A stretch of 64,000 nt of DNA from Anaerolinea sp. (GTDB lineage Bacteria > Chloroflexota > Anaerolineae > Anaerolineales > Villigracilaceae), in assembly GCA_020047815.1 (NCBI GenBank), contig JAIFNG010000016.1, forward strand, positions 1 through 64,000, written 5' to 3'. How positions within the stretch are numbered: the stretch's first letter is position 1; each line of letters opens with the position of its first letter. Under the pieces are notes generated by a model. That model had not been told where the DNA came from and made no database searches. It was given only the letters and a program-made list of their open reading frames with translations. The position numbers and the translations under genes are program-made. Shown here in pieces: positions 9,494 to 19,235 of this stretch.

Positions 9494-10534
9494 TCAAGAG
9501 TCAGGCTTAATAACCATCTTGACCACCTCACCGGCAATCATTTTTTTTAGGGCTAATTCCACCTGTTCCAACGGAAGTTCACCGCTTATCATCGGCGCAA
9601 CATTTATTGCACCCGATGCGATCAGATCAAATGCCTCGCGGGCATCATTAACTGTTCCACCGTGCATATTGAGCAGTGCAATCTCTCCATAATGGACACG
9701 TGCTGCATCAATCTCCACCTTGGTACCTCCAGGTAAACCGCCAAACCACAATACTCGTCCTCCCCGGCGAACCACTTCCACAGACGACTCCCATGTCTGT
9801 TTTGTGCCCGCACACTCAATGACAACATCCGCTCCATGTCCATAAGTTAAGTCGCGCACGGCAACAATCGTATCCACCTCTTTTGCATTCACCAAATGAG
9901 TTGCACCGAGTTCTTTTGCGACATTCAATCTCACTGCACTGTGACCAACTGCGATAACCTGACCTGCTCCAGAGCGCAATGCCAATTGCTGAAACATGAG
10001 ACTGATCGGACCTCCTGCCCCTATAATCGCCACTGTTTCTCCCGGCTGGATGTCCACCTTATGCCATCCATGCACGACCGTTACCAACGGCTCCAGAAAA
10101 GCTGCGTGAGCATAGGGAATATGAAGTGGTATCTCAAATGTAGTCTTACGCACTATGGACACAGGGATAACCAGGTACTCGGCAAAAGCGCCAAAATTGT
10201 AAACAAGATTTGTGCAAATATTTCCCTGTCCGTGTTTACAGTAAAAACATTCGCCGCACTCGGCAAAAACATTAGCCGTGACTCGCATCCCTGCGCGGAA
10301 TCGTTCCACACCTTCCCCAACCTGCACGACATCTCCACCAAATTCATGACCAAAAATAAAAGGCGGTGAAAATTTCGGATGTCCGCGACGGTACGTCTTC
10401 ACATCTGTTCCACAAGTATTTGCCGCGCGCACTTTTACCAAAATCTCACCGGCCATCGGTCTCGGGATGGGCACGGACCGCAATTCTATTTTTTCAGGAC
10501 CCAGATAAACCGCAGCTCGCATTTCCTTGTCCAT
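9494..10534 (-). CDS. Zinc-dependent alcohol/polyol(-phosphate) dehydrogenase (sorbitol/threonine dehydrogenase-like MDR)
   Basis: AANTCGTDVKTYRRGHPKFSPPFIFGHEFGGDVVQVGEGV; structural-Zn Cys cluster CGECFYCKHGQGNIC; NAD-binding GAGGPISLM. Confidence 0.9.
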   Translation of the reverse strand: MDKEMRAAVYLGPEKIELRSVPIPRPMAGEILVKVRAANTCGTDVKTYRRGHPKFSPPFIFGHEFGGDVVQVGEGVERFRAGMRVTANVFAECGECFYCKHGQGNICTNLVYNFGAFAEYLVIPVSIVRKTTFEIPLHIPYAHAAFLEPLVTVVHGWHKVDIQPGETVAIIGAGGPISLMFQQLALRSGAGQVIAVGHSAVRLNVAKELGATHLVNAKEVDTIVAVRDLTYGHGADVVIECAGTKQTWESSVEVVRRGGRVLWFGGLPGGTKVEIDAARVHYGEIALLNMHGGTVNDAREAFDLIASGAINVAPMISGELPLEQVELALKKMIAGEVVKMVIKPDS

Positions 10535-10551
10535 TTGACCTCCATTAATAA

Positions 10552-10611
10552 TTGACAAAGTTGTACATTATGCTAAAATTCACATATGTAATATTATACT
10601 CACAATTGTGA
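10552..10611 (+). promoter_or_regulatory. Promoter plus tandem palindromic operators of the KGPDC-rpe transcript, probably shared with the divergent dehydrogenase promoter
   Basis: TTGACA (10552-10557)-N16-TAAAAT (10574-10579, extended TGc), TCACATATGTAA (10580-10591), 8-nt spacer, TCACAATTGTGA (10600-10611). Confidence 0.75.
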
Positions 10612-10625
10612 ATAGGAGCAAATAA

Positions 10626-11279
10626 ATGGTCAAACTACAATTAGCAATGGATACACTCGATGGAGATGAGGCTTTAGGTCTTGCAGCATCCATTGCGCCT
10701 TATGCTGATATTATCGAAGCTGGAACACCGCTCATAAAATCCGTGGGGATAAACATCGTTAAAAAATTAAAATCAATCCACCCGGAAAAAATCATTCTTG
10801 CAGACTTGAAATCAAGTGATGTGGGTGCTTATGAAGCCAACATGGCATTCACCGCAGGCGCTGATATTGTCACCACACAAGGGATCACCACCCTGGCAAC
10901 TATTCGTGAGGTTCAGGGTGAAGCGAATAAATGGAAGCGCCGTGCTGAAGTGGATATGACCGGTGTTAAAGACCCGGTTGCGCGCGCAAAGGAAGTAAAG
11001 GAATCAGGCATAAGCCTGGTACTTTACCATCGCAGTATTGATGAAGAACTAACACAGGGCGCATTATGGGATGAAAGAGCTGTAAACACTGTACGCGAAA
11101 TGTGCAATCTTGGTCTTGACGTAGCCATCGCGGGCGGCATCCACTATGATATCCTGCCTCTCTTAAGCGGTGTACCCCTTTACGGAATTGTAATTGGCCG
11201 TGGCATAACAGCTCAACCCAAGCCCGCACAGGCTGCAGAAAAAATCGCCCGACGTATTCGCGAAATCTGGCCCGCTTAA
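10626..11279 (+). CDS. OMP decarboxylase-superfamily sugar-phosphate lyase (3-keto-L-gulonate-6-P decarboxylase / 3-hexulose-6-P synthase-like)
   Basis: MVKLQLAMDTLDGDEALGLAASIAPYADIIEAGTPLIKSVG... ILADLKSSDVG (D-x-K-x4-D-like) ... LVLYHRSIDEE ... VAIAGGI ... IVIGRGIT. The YHRS and GRxI segments are closer to KGPDC (UlaD/SgbH) than to HPS. Confidence 0.85.
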   Translation: MVKLQLAMDTLDGDEALGLAASIAPYADIIEAGTPLIKSVGINIVKKLKSIHPEKIILADLKSSDVGAYEANMAFTAGADIVTTQGITTLATIREVQGEANKWKRRAEVDMTGVKDPVARAKEVKESGISLVLYHRSIDEELTQGALWDERAVNTVREMCNLGLDVAIAGGIHYDILPLLSGVPLYGIVIGRGITAQPKPAQAAEKIARRIREIWPA

Positions 11280-11280
11280 A

Positions 11281-11949
11281 ATGACTCATATTAGTGCGTC
11301 CCTGCTTGCTGCAGATTACGCCCGTCTGGGCGATGAAACGCAACGTGCTGAAAAAGCAGGGGTAGATTCTTTTCACTTCGATATGATGGACGGGCACTAT
11401 GTTCCCAACCTCGCGCTCACGCCTGATCATTTAAGAGCATTGCGCCCGTATTCCCATTTGCCATTTCATACACATCTTGAACTTGATAATCCGGATCATC
11501 TCTTATCCACCTTCAGTTCGTTAAGTACCGGAATGATCATTGTCCAATGGGATACACTTACAGACCCAAATAGAACATTTGACAAGATCCATGCCCAAAA
11601 CATAAAAGTTGGATTGGGGCTTAATCCGGATGATCAACTTGAAGACATCGCGTGTTTATTTGCAAACATAGACCTGCTGCTGCTCCTGGGAGTTTACCCT
11701 GGATTCGGCGGGCAGGTCATGCAGCCCGGCATGATGGAAAAGATCACCGGCGCGCGGCATCTGGCAGACGCTTCAAAACGCCCCCTGCTCATTGCGGTAG
11801 ACGGGGGAGTGAAGCCTGAAAATGCAACCCAACTCGTGGAAGCAGGGGCAGATATTCTAATTATGGGGACAGCTTTATTTCAATCTGCTGACATGGCAGG
11901 AACTATAAAATCCATCAGGGAAGCAGCTTCATTGTCACAGCGCCACTGA
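11281..11949 (+). CDS. rpe: Ribulose-phosphate 3-epimerase
   Basis: ISASLLAADYARLGDE, FHFDMMDGHYVPNLALTPDHLRALR, VDGGVKPENATQLVEAGADILIMGTALFQ. Confidence 0.93.
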   Translation: MTHISASLLAADYARLGDETQRAEKAGVDSFHFDMMDGHYVPNLALTPDHLRALRPYSHLPFHTHLELDNPDHLLSTFSSLSTGMIIVQWDTLTDPNRTFDKIHAQNIKVGLGLNPDDQLEDIACLFANIDLLLLLGVYPGFGGQVMQPGMMEKITGARHLADASKRPLLIAVDGGVKPENATQLVEAGADILIMGTALFQSADMAGTIKSIREAASLSQRH

Positions 11950-12742
11950 CAGTCCGGATGGCAAGAGTGCCATCAGCGGAACGAATCTTCCCATCACAAG
12001 TTCGAGTAGTGGAATTAATATCCGGCACCGAACAAGTTACATCACCGCTCGTAGAACGTACTTGAATACTCAGAGCTGAAGCCTGACTCAAATTAACAGA
12101 AACTGTTCCGTGGTCTGTTTCCAGACGGACAACATCGCCCGTCTGAATCAGACCATCAAACATAACATTCCCCATTATTGTTGAGATGGCTGTCTCTCCA
12201 TGCACATTTTGCGCGTTCAGTGCGCCATAATTCCCGACCATGCTAATAATTCCCGAACTGTCACCAACAGCGATATTTCCACGATTAGACTGCAGCGTCA
12301 ACCCGCCTGTCACCTGATCAATTGTTATATTACCCGAAACGGAAGTGACATCCAGATTGCCCTGATAGTTTGAAGCAAAAACAGAAGCGCTGTTCGTCTC
12401 AATTCTCACCAGCATATCTTTCGGGACATGCACTTCCAGGTGAAGAGGTACATTGCGGGTGCCGGTCCTATTTACCCGTGCTTTTATTAATATTTGTTTT
12501 TCACCAGAATTGACCTCATACTCCAGCTCATCGGGCAACCATACCTGGCCGCCAACTTCCAAATGGGAATTTTCTGCCTCAAGGATAACGACTTCGCCAT
12601 GATCAACCTGAATAAGAATGGACTGCGCGTCTGTTGCTTCCAAAAAATTGAATTCCAATTCAGTATATTGTTCCGGTTCGGGCATGCAAGCCGGAATAAA
12701 GCAAAATTGCAAAATTAATATCGTAACGATCAATCGATTCAT
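11915..12742 (-). CDS. DUF4097-type beta-helix lipoprotein-like protein
   Basis: Signal/lipobox-like N-terminus (FCFIPACMPEPEQ), then repeated beta-strand rungs (GNLDVTSVSGNITIDQVTGGLTLQSNRGNIAVGDSSG). Confidence 0.8.
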   Translation of the reverse strand: MNRLIVTILILQFCFIPACMPEPEQYTELEFNFLEATDAQSILIQVDHGEVVILEAENSHLEVGGQVWLPDELEYEVNSGEKQILIKARVNRTGTRNVPLHLEVHVPKDMLVRIETNSASVFASNYQGNLDVTSVSGNITIDQVTGGLTLQSNRGNIAVGDSSGIISMVGNYGALNAQNVHGETAISTIMGNVMFDGLIQTGDVVRLETDHGTVSVNLSQASALSIQVRSTSGDVTCSVPDINSTTRTCDGKIRSADGTLAIRTVSGAVTMKLLP

Positions 12743-12919
12743 TAGTTAAGACCCATAACGGTCATCGTTGCACCGCTTGCTATAAAATTTGTCGGCAAAA
12801 CCTGCTTTGCTTATTTATGCAGAATCCATATTTCTGAAACAGAAAAGAAGGCTGCCATCCCTTTATCCAAAAGATAATTACCTCCATTCATAGTTGAAGA
12901 GGATGTAAATTTATATTTT

Positions 12920-14449
12920 CTACCCCAGCATAATTTTTGGACGATATTGCAAAGCCTCGGCCAAGTGTACGGATTGAATTTCTTCACTCCCAGCCAGATC
13001 TGCAATGGTACGCGCCAACTTAAGGATACGGTGATAGGCGCGCGCGGATAGCTGTAACTGGCTCATCGCAGAGCGCATCAGATTTTGACCTTCATCCTGC
13101 AACTGACAAAACTGGCGAATCTCTCCTATGCGCATATCTGCGTTGCAAACAATGTCTGTTGCCTTCCCATTTGTAAAGCGTTTATTTTGAATATCACGCG
13201 CGGTTTGCACACGTGCGCGAATTGATTCAGATGACTCGCTGACTCTGTTGCCGCTTAATTTTTCGTAATCAACTCTTGGCACTTCGATGTGAATGTCAAT
13301 CCGATCAAGCAGGGGACCCGAAATTCGCTTTTGATATTTCGTCACAACCGCAGATGCACAAGTGCAGGGCTTGAGCGAGTCGCCATAGTATCCGCACGGG
13401 CAGGGATTCATAGCAGCGATCAACTGAAAGTTGGCTGAAAACGTTAGCGAGCCCTTGGCGCGGCTAATGGTGACAACTTTATCTTCCATTGGCTGACGCA
13501 TGACTTCAAGAACACGTGTGCCGAATTCGGGGAATTCATCCAGGAATAAAACGCCGCGATGGGCAAGGGAGATTTCACCGGGCTTGGGGATATTGCCGCC
13601 GCCCACCAAGCCTGCATGGGATATGGTGTGATGCGGCGAACGAAAAGGACGATGACGAATGAGCGGAGTCCCTGCCGGGAGTTGATCTGCTACAGAATAA
13701 ATTCGTGTGACATCCAAAGACTCTTCTATGCTCATCTCAGGCAGGATGCCTGGCATGGCGCGTGCCAGTAATGTCTTTCCCGCCCCTGGGCTACCCACCA
13801 TCAAAACATTATGCCCACCGGCCGCAGCCACTTCAAGCGCACGCTTGACATGGTCCTGTCCTTTAACTTCGCTAAAATTTGTGGGAATAAATAACGGTTC
13901 AAATGAATCTGCGGAGGGAAGATATGGATCTATGGGACGGCGACCCGCCAAATGGTCATAAAGATCCGAAAGCGACTTGACCGGGATGACTTCCAGATCT
14001 GGAATCAAACCTGCTTCACACGCATCCACTTCGGGGACAAACAATCGCTTGAATCCGTTTGCGCGGGCCGCGGCAGCCATGGGCAGTACCCCTCGTGTAT
14101 GACGCACAATTCCATCCAGGGAAAGTTCGCCAATAACCAGCGTGCCTTCGATGGCTTCATGTGGAAGAAAACCCGCAAGGACGATGACACCAAGCGCAAT
14201 AGGCAGATCATACGCGGGGCCTTCCTTACGGACAGAGGCGGGGGCCAGATTGACAACAATGCGATGACGGGGAAAATGCAAGCCAGCATTTTTAACAGCA
14301 GTCTGCACACGTTCACGACTTTCCTGAACAGCGGTGTCGGGAAGGCCAACAATAGTCATGCCGGGCAAACCGTTGGTGTAATCCACTTCGACTTCGATGA
14401 TTACGCCTTCAAGTCCCACTACGGCACAGGAGAAGATGCGAGCTAGCAT
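12920..14449 (-). CDS. YifB/ComM-family Mg-chelatase-like AAA+ ATPase
   Basis: GMTIVGLPDTAVQESRERVQTAVKNAG; Walker A GSPGAGKTLLAR; RPFRSPHHTISHAGLVGGG; LDRIDIHIEVPRV. Confidence 0.95.
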   Translation of the reverse strand: MLARIFSCAVVGLEGVIIEVEVDYTNGLPGMTIVGLPDTAVQESRERVQTAVKNAGLHFPRHRIVVNLAPASVRKEGPAYDLPIALGVIVLAGFLPHEAIEGTLVIGELSLDGIVRHTRGVLPMAAAARANGFKRLFVPEVDACEAGLIPDLEVIPVKSLSDLYDHLAGRRPIDPYLPSADSFEPLFIPTNFSEVKGQDHVKRALEVAAAGGHNVLMVGSPGAGKTLLARAMPGILPEMSIEESLDVTRIYSVADQLPAGTPLIRHRPFRSPHHTISHAGLVGGGNIPKPGEISLAHRGVLFLDEFPEFGTRVLEVMRQPMEDKVVTISRAKGSLTFSANFQLIAAMNPCPCGYYGDSLKPCTCASAVVTKYQKRISGPLLDRIDIHIEVPRVDYEKLSGNRVSESSESIRARVQTARDIQNKRFTNGKATDIVCNADMRIGEIRQFCQLQDEGQNLMRSAMSQLQLSARAYHRILKLARTIADLAGSEEIQSVHLAEALQYRPKIMLG

Positions 14450-14568
14450 GGGGGTATTGTAGCATTCCTTTTATGGTTTTCTGAAACTGCTCCAGTTTTT
14501 TTATTCCACGCAATTTGGACAAGAGCATCCTGCCTGGATATTATCGAGATGCCACATTTGGCCAAATT

Positions 14569-15948
14569 TCAAGTGCGATTTCCGGATACCCGCTGTATCA
14601 CACTGTCACAAAGTTCAACGGCAAGACCAAGATAATGTTCAGGCGTTAGGATTCGCAACTTTCCAAGCGTTTCTTCGTCCACCTTCAAGGTTTCCAGCCA
14701 GGACTTGTAATCAGATTCAGTCAGCACACGTCCGCGCGTTTGCTGCTTGAGAGTCTCATACGCATCAATACGACCAGCCGCCCGCAAAATCGTTTGTGCA
14801 CCTTCAGAGATGACTTCCCAATGGAGATTCAGCTCTGTGCGGATCTTTTCCTCATTGGCGGTGATGCGTTCCATACCATGTACCAGGTTTATCCAAGCCA
14901 ATAATGTATGACCTAAAACCACGCCAAATGTACGGCGGACAGTGGAGTCAGACAGGTCACGCTGCAAGCGCGAGATACTCAGCTTTTGGGCATAATGCGT
15001 GAAGAGTGCGTTAGCAATGCCAAGATTGCCCTCTGCGTTTTCAAAGTCAATCGGGTTAACTTTTTGCGGCATAGTGGATGAGCCGACCTCTCCCTCCACA
15101 ACCGTCTGTTTAAGATAATCATCACTAATGTAGCGCCAGATATCCTGTGAGAAGTCAATCAAAATTGTATTAAGCATTCGCAGCGAGTCAAAATAGCGAA
15201 GCCAATTATCGTAGGGCAGAATTTGGGTTGTAACAAGATTGGCATTCAGGCCATAACTTTGAATGAAGTCCACGCTAAACAAAAACCAGTCTGTTTGCGG
15301 AACAGCGGACTGCAAGGCGTTGAAGTTTCCAACTGCGCCAGTCAATTTGGCTTCGAATTGATGAATTGAAATCTCGTCATAAGATTTTTTCAACCTGGCA
15401 AGATACACGGCAAATTCCCTGCCGAGCGTGGTTGGAACTGCAGGTTGTCCATGTGTGCGTGCCAGCATGGGAAGTGTGCGGTATTTCGTGACAAACCCCA
15501 GAATATGATCTAGTAAATCATCGAGAGCGGGGATCAGCAAGACATCGCGCGAGTCGCGCAGTGAAATGGCTTGTGCGATGTTATTTATATCTTCAGAAGT
15601 CACCCCAAAATGGAGCCATGAAAGCAGGTCATTTAAGGATGTGGTGTGTAATTTTCCGCGCAAAAAATATTCAATGGCTTTCACGTCGTGACGGGTCTGA
15701 CTTTCAAAGGCGCGGATGGATTCGGCGTCAGCAAGGGTGAAATTTTTCCAAATGGATTCCAGGAGGTGGGCTTCAGATTCGCTTAAAGGACGAATCATGC
15801 CTGTTTTTGAAAAACCAGCCAACAGGTCGAGTTCAATACGGACCCTGTCCCGGAGGAAGGCAAATTCCGAAAAAAAGTTCCGCAGAGGGGCAGTCGCGTC
15901 TGCATATCGGCCATCAAGCGGGGAAAGAAGCAAGAGAGAGGAATCCAT
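14569..15948 (-). CDS. purB: Adenylosuccinate lyase
   Basis: MDSSLLLLSPLDGRYADATAPLRNFFSEFAFLRDRVRIE; signature GEVGSSTMPQKVNPIDFENAEGN. Confidence 0.95.
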   Translation of the reverse strand: MDSSLLLLSPLDGRYADATAPLRNFFSEFAFLRDRVRIELDLLAGFSKTGMIRPLSESEAHLLESIWKNFTLADAESIRAFESQTRHDVKAIEYFLRGKLHTTSLNDLLSWLHFGVTSEDINNIAQAISLRDSRDVLLIPALDDLLDHILGFVTKYRTLPMLARTHGQPAVPTTLGREFAVYLARLKKSYDEISIHQFEAKLTGAVGNFNALQSAVPQTDWFLFSVDFIQSYGLNANLVTTQILPYDNWLRYFDSLRMLNTILIDFSQDIWRYISDDYLKQTVVEGEVGSSTMPQKVNPIDFENAEGNLGIANALFTHYAQKLSISRLQRDLSDSTVRRTFGVVLGHTLLAWINLVHGMERITANEEKIRTELNLHWEVISEGAQTILRAAGRIDAYETLKQQTRGRVLTESDYKSWLETLKVDEETLGKLRILTPEHYLGLAVELCDSVIQRVSGNRT

Positions 15949-15949
15949 C

Positions 15950-16513
15950 TTACTTGCCCAGATAATCCGAAATAATCGAGTCGTAGTTGGCGGTGACTTT
16001 AAAGCCTTTGACCGCAAGCTGTTTCCGCGCGGGGACTTCGCCCTTTTGCAGTGCAGCTAAAACCACCCCATAATCAACGGGATCACAGACAAGTGTGACG
16101 CGCTCATGATTTTTTGCCGCCGCGCGGATAAGAGTCACTCCACCGATATCAATATTTTCAACAACCTCTTCATAATTGACATTTAGCTTGGCAATTGTTT
16201 CCTCAAATGGGTAGAGATTGACAGCAACAAGGTCAATATAATCCCAACCGAGGGCTTGCAGTTCGTCAAGGTCGGTTTGCGTGGGACGGGCAAGCAAGCC
16301 TCCATGAATAGCGGGGTGCAAGGTTTTTACACGCCCGCCCAAAATTTCCGGCGAATTTGTATACTCAGCAACTCCGATTACTTTGATATTATTCTCGCGT
16401 AAAAGACTTGCTGTGCCACCAGAAGCAAGCAGAGTCCAACCGAGCGAGGTAAGACCTTTGGCAAAATCAACAAGACCAGCTTTGTTATGAACGGAGAGGA
16501 TGGCTATGGGCAT
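15950..16513 (-). CDS. IMP cyclohydrolase domain (PurH N-terminal half, MGS-like) as a standalone ORF
   Basis: ILSVHNKAGLVDFAKGLTSLGWTLLASGGTASLLRENNIKVIGVAEYTNSPEILGGRVKTLHPAIHGGLLAR...DIGGVTLIRAAAKN; ORF ends at 187 aa without an AICARFT domain. Confidence 0.92.
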   Translation of the reverse strand: MPIAILSVHNKAGLVDFAKGLTSLGWTLLASGGTASLLRENNIKVIGVAEYTNSPEILGGRVKTLHPAIHGGLLARPTQTDLDELQALGWDYIDLVAVNLYPFEETIAKLNVNYEEVVENIDIGGVTLIRAAAKNHERVTLVCDPVDYGVVLAALQKGEVPARKQLAVKGFKVTANYDSIISDYLGK

Positions 16514-16558
16514 GGGAAATTCCTATTTTTTACAAGACACAACAGCTTTTGCTTGAGG

Positions 16559-17734
16559 CTAATGATGAAACAGCCGCACACCTGAAAAAACCATGGCCAT
16601 ACCGTATTCGTCGCACGCGGCAATCACATCTTCATCGCGATTGGAACCACCAGGCTGGACAACATATTTCACACCGCTTTTTGAAGCACGATCAATCGAG
16701 TCACGGAAAGGGAAAAAGGCATCGGATCCAAGCACGACATCAGACATACCATCAAGCCACGCGCGTCTTTCCGCGGCGGTGAGTTGGCGCGGAATTTTCA
16801 TGAGGATATTTGACCAGCTGGCTTTTTCCGCATCAGTGACATCTGGTTGGAGAAATTGGTCAATCACGTTGTCACGATCAGGACGTTTGACATCAGGTTT
16901 GAAAGGCAATCCCAGTACAGACGGATGTTGACGCAGTTGCCACAAATCCGCTTTTGCGCCAGCAAGACGGGTGCAATGCACACGCGATTGTTGCCCTGCG
17001 CCGACACCAATCACCTGCCCATCCGCTGCAAAGCACACCGAATTGGACTGCGTGTATTTGAGTGTGGTGGATGCAATCAGCATATCGCGTACCGCATTCT
17101 CTGGGATTTCCTTATTCCGGGTAACAATGTTGGAAAAGTCAGCGGGTGAAGTCAGGCGGTCATTGCGGTGTTGTTGAACGGTAACGCCAAATACCTCCCG
17201 CACTTCAATCAGGTCCGGCTGATAAGCCGGATCCATTTGGATGACAACATACTTTCCCTGCTTCTTCTTTTTAAGGATTTCCAATGCTTCTGGTTCGTAA
17301 GCGGGTGCAATCACTCCGTCCGAAACTTCGCGGCTTATAAGTTTTGCAGTCGAGAAATCCACCGGGTCCGATAGGGCAACCCAATCACCAAAGGAAGACA
17401 TACGATCTGCGCCACGCGCACGCGCGTAGGCAATGGCAAGAGGAGAAAGTTCCATATCATGAACAAAGTAGATTTTCTCCAGAATCTCGGAAAGCGGAAT
17501 CGCAATCGCCGCTCCTGACGGGCTGACATGCTTAAATGAAGCCGCGGAGGGCAGACCTGTTAGTTGCTTGAGTTCCCAAACCAGTTGCCACGAGTTGAGC
17601 GCATCCAGCAGGTTGATATAACCAGGCGCAGATGAAATAACCTGAAACGGCAACTGGCCACCATTTTTCATATAAACGCATGCAGGGGATTGTTGGGGAT
17701 TACAGCCATAGCGTAAACGAAATTCGGGAGGCAT
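16559..17734 (-). CDS. Phosphoribosylaminoimidazolecarboxamide formyltransferase (PurH C-terminal half) as a standalone ORF
   Basis: [18 protein letters not shown]...[16 protein letters not shown]...[34 protein letters not shown]...[45 protein letters not shown]. Confidence 0.93.
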   Translation of the reverse strand: MPPEFRLRYGCNPQQSPACVYMKNGGQLPFQVISSAPGYINLLDALNSWQLVWELKQLTGLPSAASFKHVSPSGAAIAIPLSEILEKIYFVHDMELSPLAIAYARARGADRMSSFGDWVALSDPVDFSTAKLISREVSDGVIAPAYEPEALEILKKKKQGKYVVIQMDPAYQPDLIEVREVFGVTVQQHRNDRLTSPADFSNIVTRNKEIPENAVRDMLIASTTLKYTQSNSVCFAADGQVIGVGAGQQSRVHCTRLAGAKADLWQLRQHPSVLGLPFKPDVKRPDRDNVIDQFLQPDVTDAEKASWSNILMKIPRQLTAAERRAWLDGMSDVVLGSDAFFPFRDSIDRASKSGVKYVVQPGGSNRDEDVIAACDEYGMAMVFSGVRLFHH

Positions 17735-18097
17735 GTCAGGTTCCTTTTGCTCTTTATTTTTGATTTTACCGTCTTTTCCCATTCTGGTTTTACCAATGTA
17801 AAGGCACTCTATTGCGCACTTCCCTTCAGGTGGAGTTTTGTATTGTCAATTTACCCCGTAACAATACCAGCCATCTGCAGTTATCTTGTTTTAGCTCATA
17901 TTATTCATGCAAAATCCCACAATATCAAGCAAAGCCAACAGTAACTGGCTCTTCATTTCTTCGAAACAGTTGCCTTGTCAAACGCCCCACCTTTTATGTT
18001 TTTTTATAAAGCCATGTCCACCGTTACGATTGACGGGTATAACCACCCATGCTATCATAGCGTGAGCATTTATTTCATTATTTTTAAGGAGTTATTG

Positions 18098-19186
18098 ATG
18101 AGTTTTGAATTTATTCTTCGTATTATTGGTATGTTTGTTCTTGCAATTGCAGGTGTATATTTGGGGTTTGATGTCGCGAAATCATACCCGGGAACAACGG
18201 ATGTCTATGTCACTACGACAATTTTTGGTCTGGTTGGTGCGCTGGCAGGGATCATTCTGACTCCATACTTTACAACACGCCCCACACGAAAAATGCGTTC
18301 CCTCCTTGGACGTATGTCCGCCGAAAGTTTGTTTGCCGGACTGACTGGGCTGATCGTTGGCTTATTAATTGCAGCGTTGCTTGGCTTCCCGCTTTCACTA
18401 CTCCCCAAGCCCTTCGGTGAGGTTCTTCCTTTTATGGGGGTTTTAGTCTTTTCCTACTTTGGTGTTTCCCTTTTCCTAATGCGGCAAGGCGATATTATGG
18501 GACTGTTGAGCGCCCTCAGCGGACGTAACGGAGAAGGTGGCGGCTCATCATCGTGGACAAACCTTAATCGCAACATTTTATTGGATACCAGCGTTATCAT
18601 TGACGGGCGCGTAGCCGATATTGCCAAGACAGGTTTCCTGCCTGGCACGCTGCTCATCCCGCGCTTTGTGTTGAACGAATTACAATATATTGCAGACTCC
18701 CCCGATGGGATGCGCCGTCAGCGCGGACGCCGCGGCATGGAGGTTTTGTCTGAGTTGCAAAAAATGCCCAATATCCTTGTGCGTATCTCAGACATTAATG
18801 TGGATGGCGTGCGTGAAGTGGATGATAAACTCATTGTTTTGGGCAAACAGCTCAAAAGCCCTGTGTTAACCAATGACTACAATCTCAATCGCATCGCCGA
18901 GTTACAGGGTGTGACCGTACTCAACATCAATGAACTTGCAAATGCGGTTAAGTCAGTGGTGCTGCCCGGCGAAGCACTGCGCATTAACATTATTCAAGAA
19001 GGCAAGGAACACAGTCAGGGTGTAGGTTACATGGACGATGGCACAATGGTGGTCGTTGAAAATGGCAAGGAATACATCGGCGAATACAGGGATGTGAATA
19101 TTACCAAAGTCTTGCAGACCGCAGCCGGACGCATGATCTTTGGGCGTGTAGATGAAGATAACAGCGGGAAGAAAAATAAGAAGTGA
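18098..19186 (+). CDS. PIN/TRAM domain membrane protein (YacL-like)
   Basis: N-terminal TM segments; PIN motif LLDTSVIIDGRVADIAKTGFLPGTLLIPRFVLNELQYIADS; TRAM-like C-terminus (GYMDDGTMVVVENGKEYIGEY). Start follows aaggag RBS. Confidence 0.92.
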   Translation: MSFEFILRIIGMFVLAIAGVYLGFDVAKSYPGTTDVYVTTTIFGLVGALAGIILTPYFTTRPTRKMRSLLGRMSAESLFAGLTGLIVGLLIAALLGFPLSLLPKPFGEVLPFMGVLVFSYFGVSLFLMRQGDIMGLLSALSGRNGEGGGSSSWTNLNRNILLDTSVIIDGRVADIAKTGFLPGTLLIPRFVLNELQYIADSPDGMRRQRGRRGMEVLSELQKMPNILVRISDINVDGVREVDDKLIVLGKQLKSPVLTNDYNLNRIAELQGVTVLNINELANAVKSVVLPGEALRINIIQEGKEHSQGVGYMDDGTMVVVENGKEYIGEYRDVNITKVLQTAAGRMIFGRVDEDNSGKKNKK

Positions 19187-19200
19187 GCAGTAAGTATTAA

Positions 19201-19235
19201 ACAGGGCGCAAAGTCTGCGCCCTGTTTTTATTTTG
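19201..19235 (+). terminator. Intrinsic terminator downstream of the PIN-TRAM gene
   Basis: Perfect 10-bp stem ACAGGGCGCA/TGCGCCCTGT with 5-nt loop followed by TTTTTATTTT. Confidence 0.9.
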
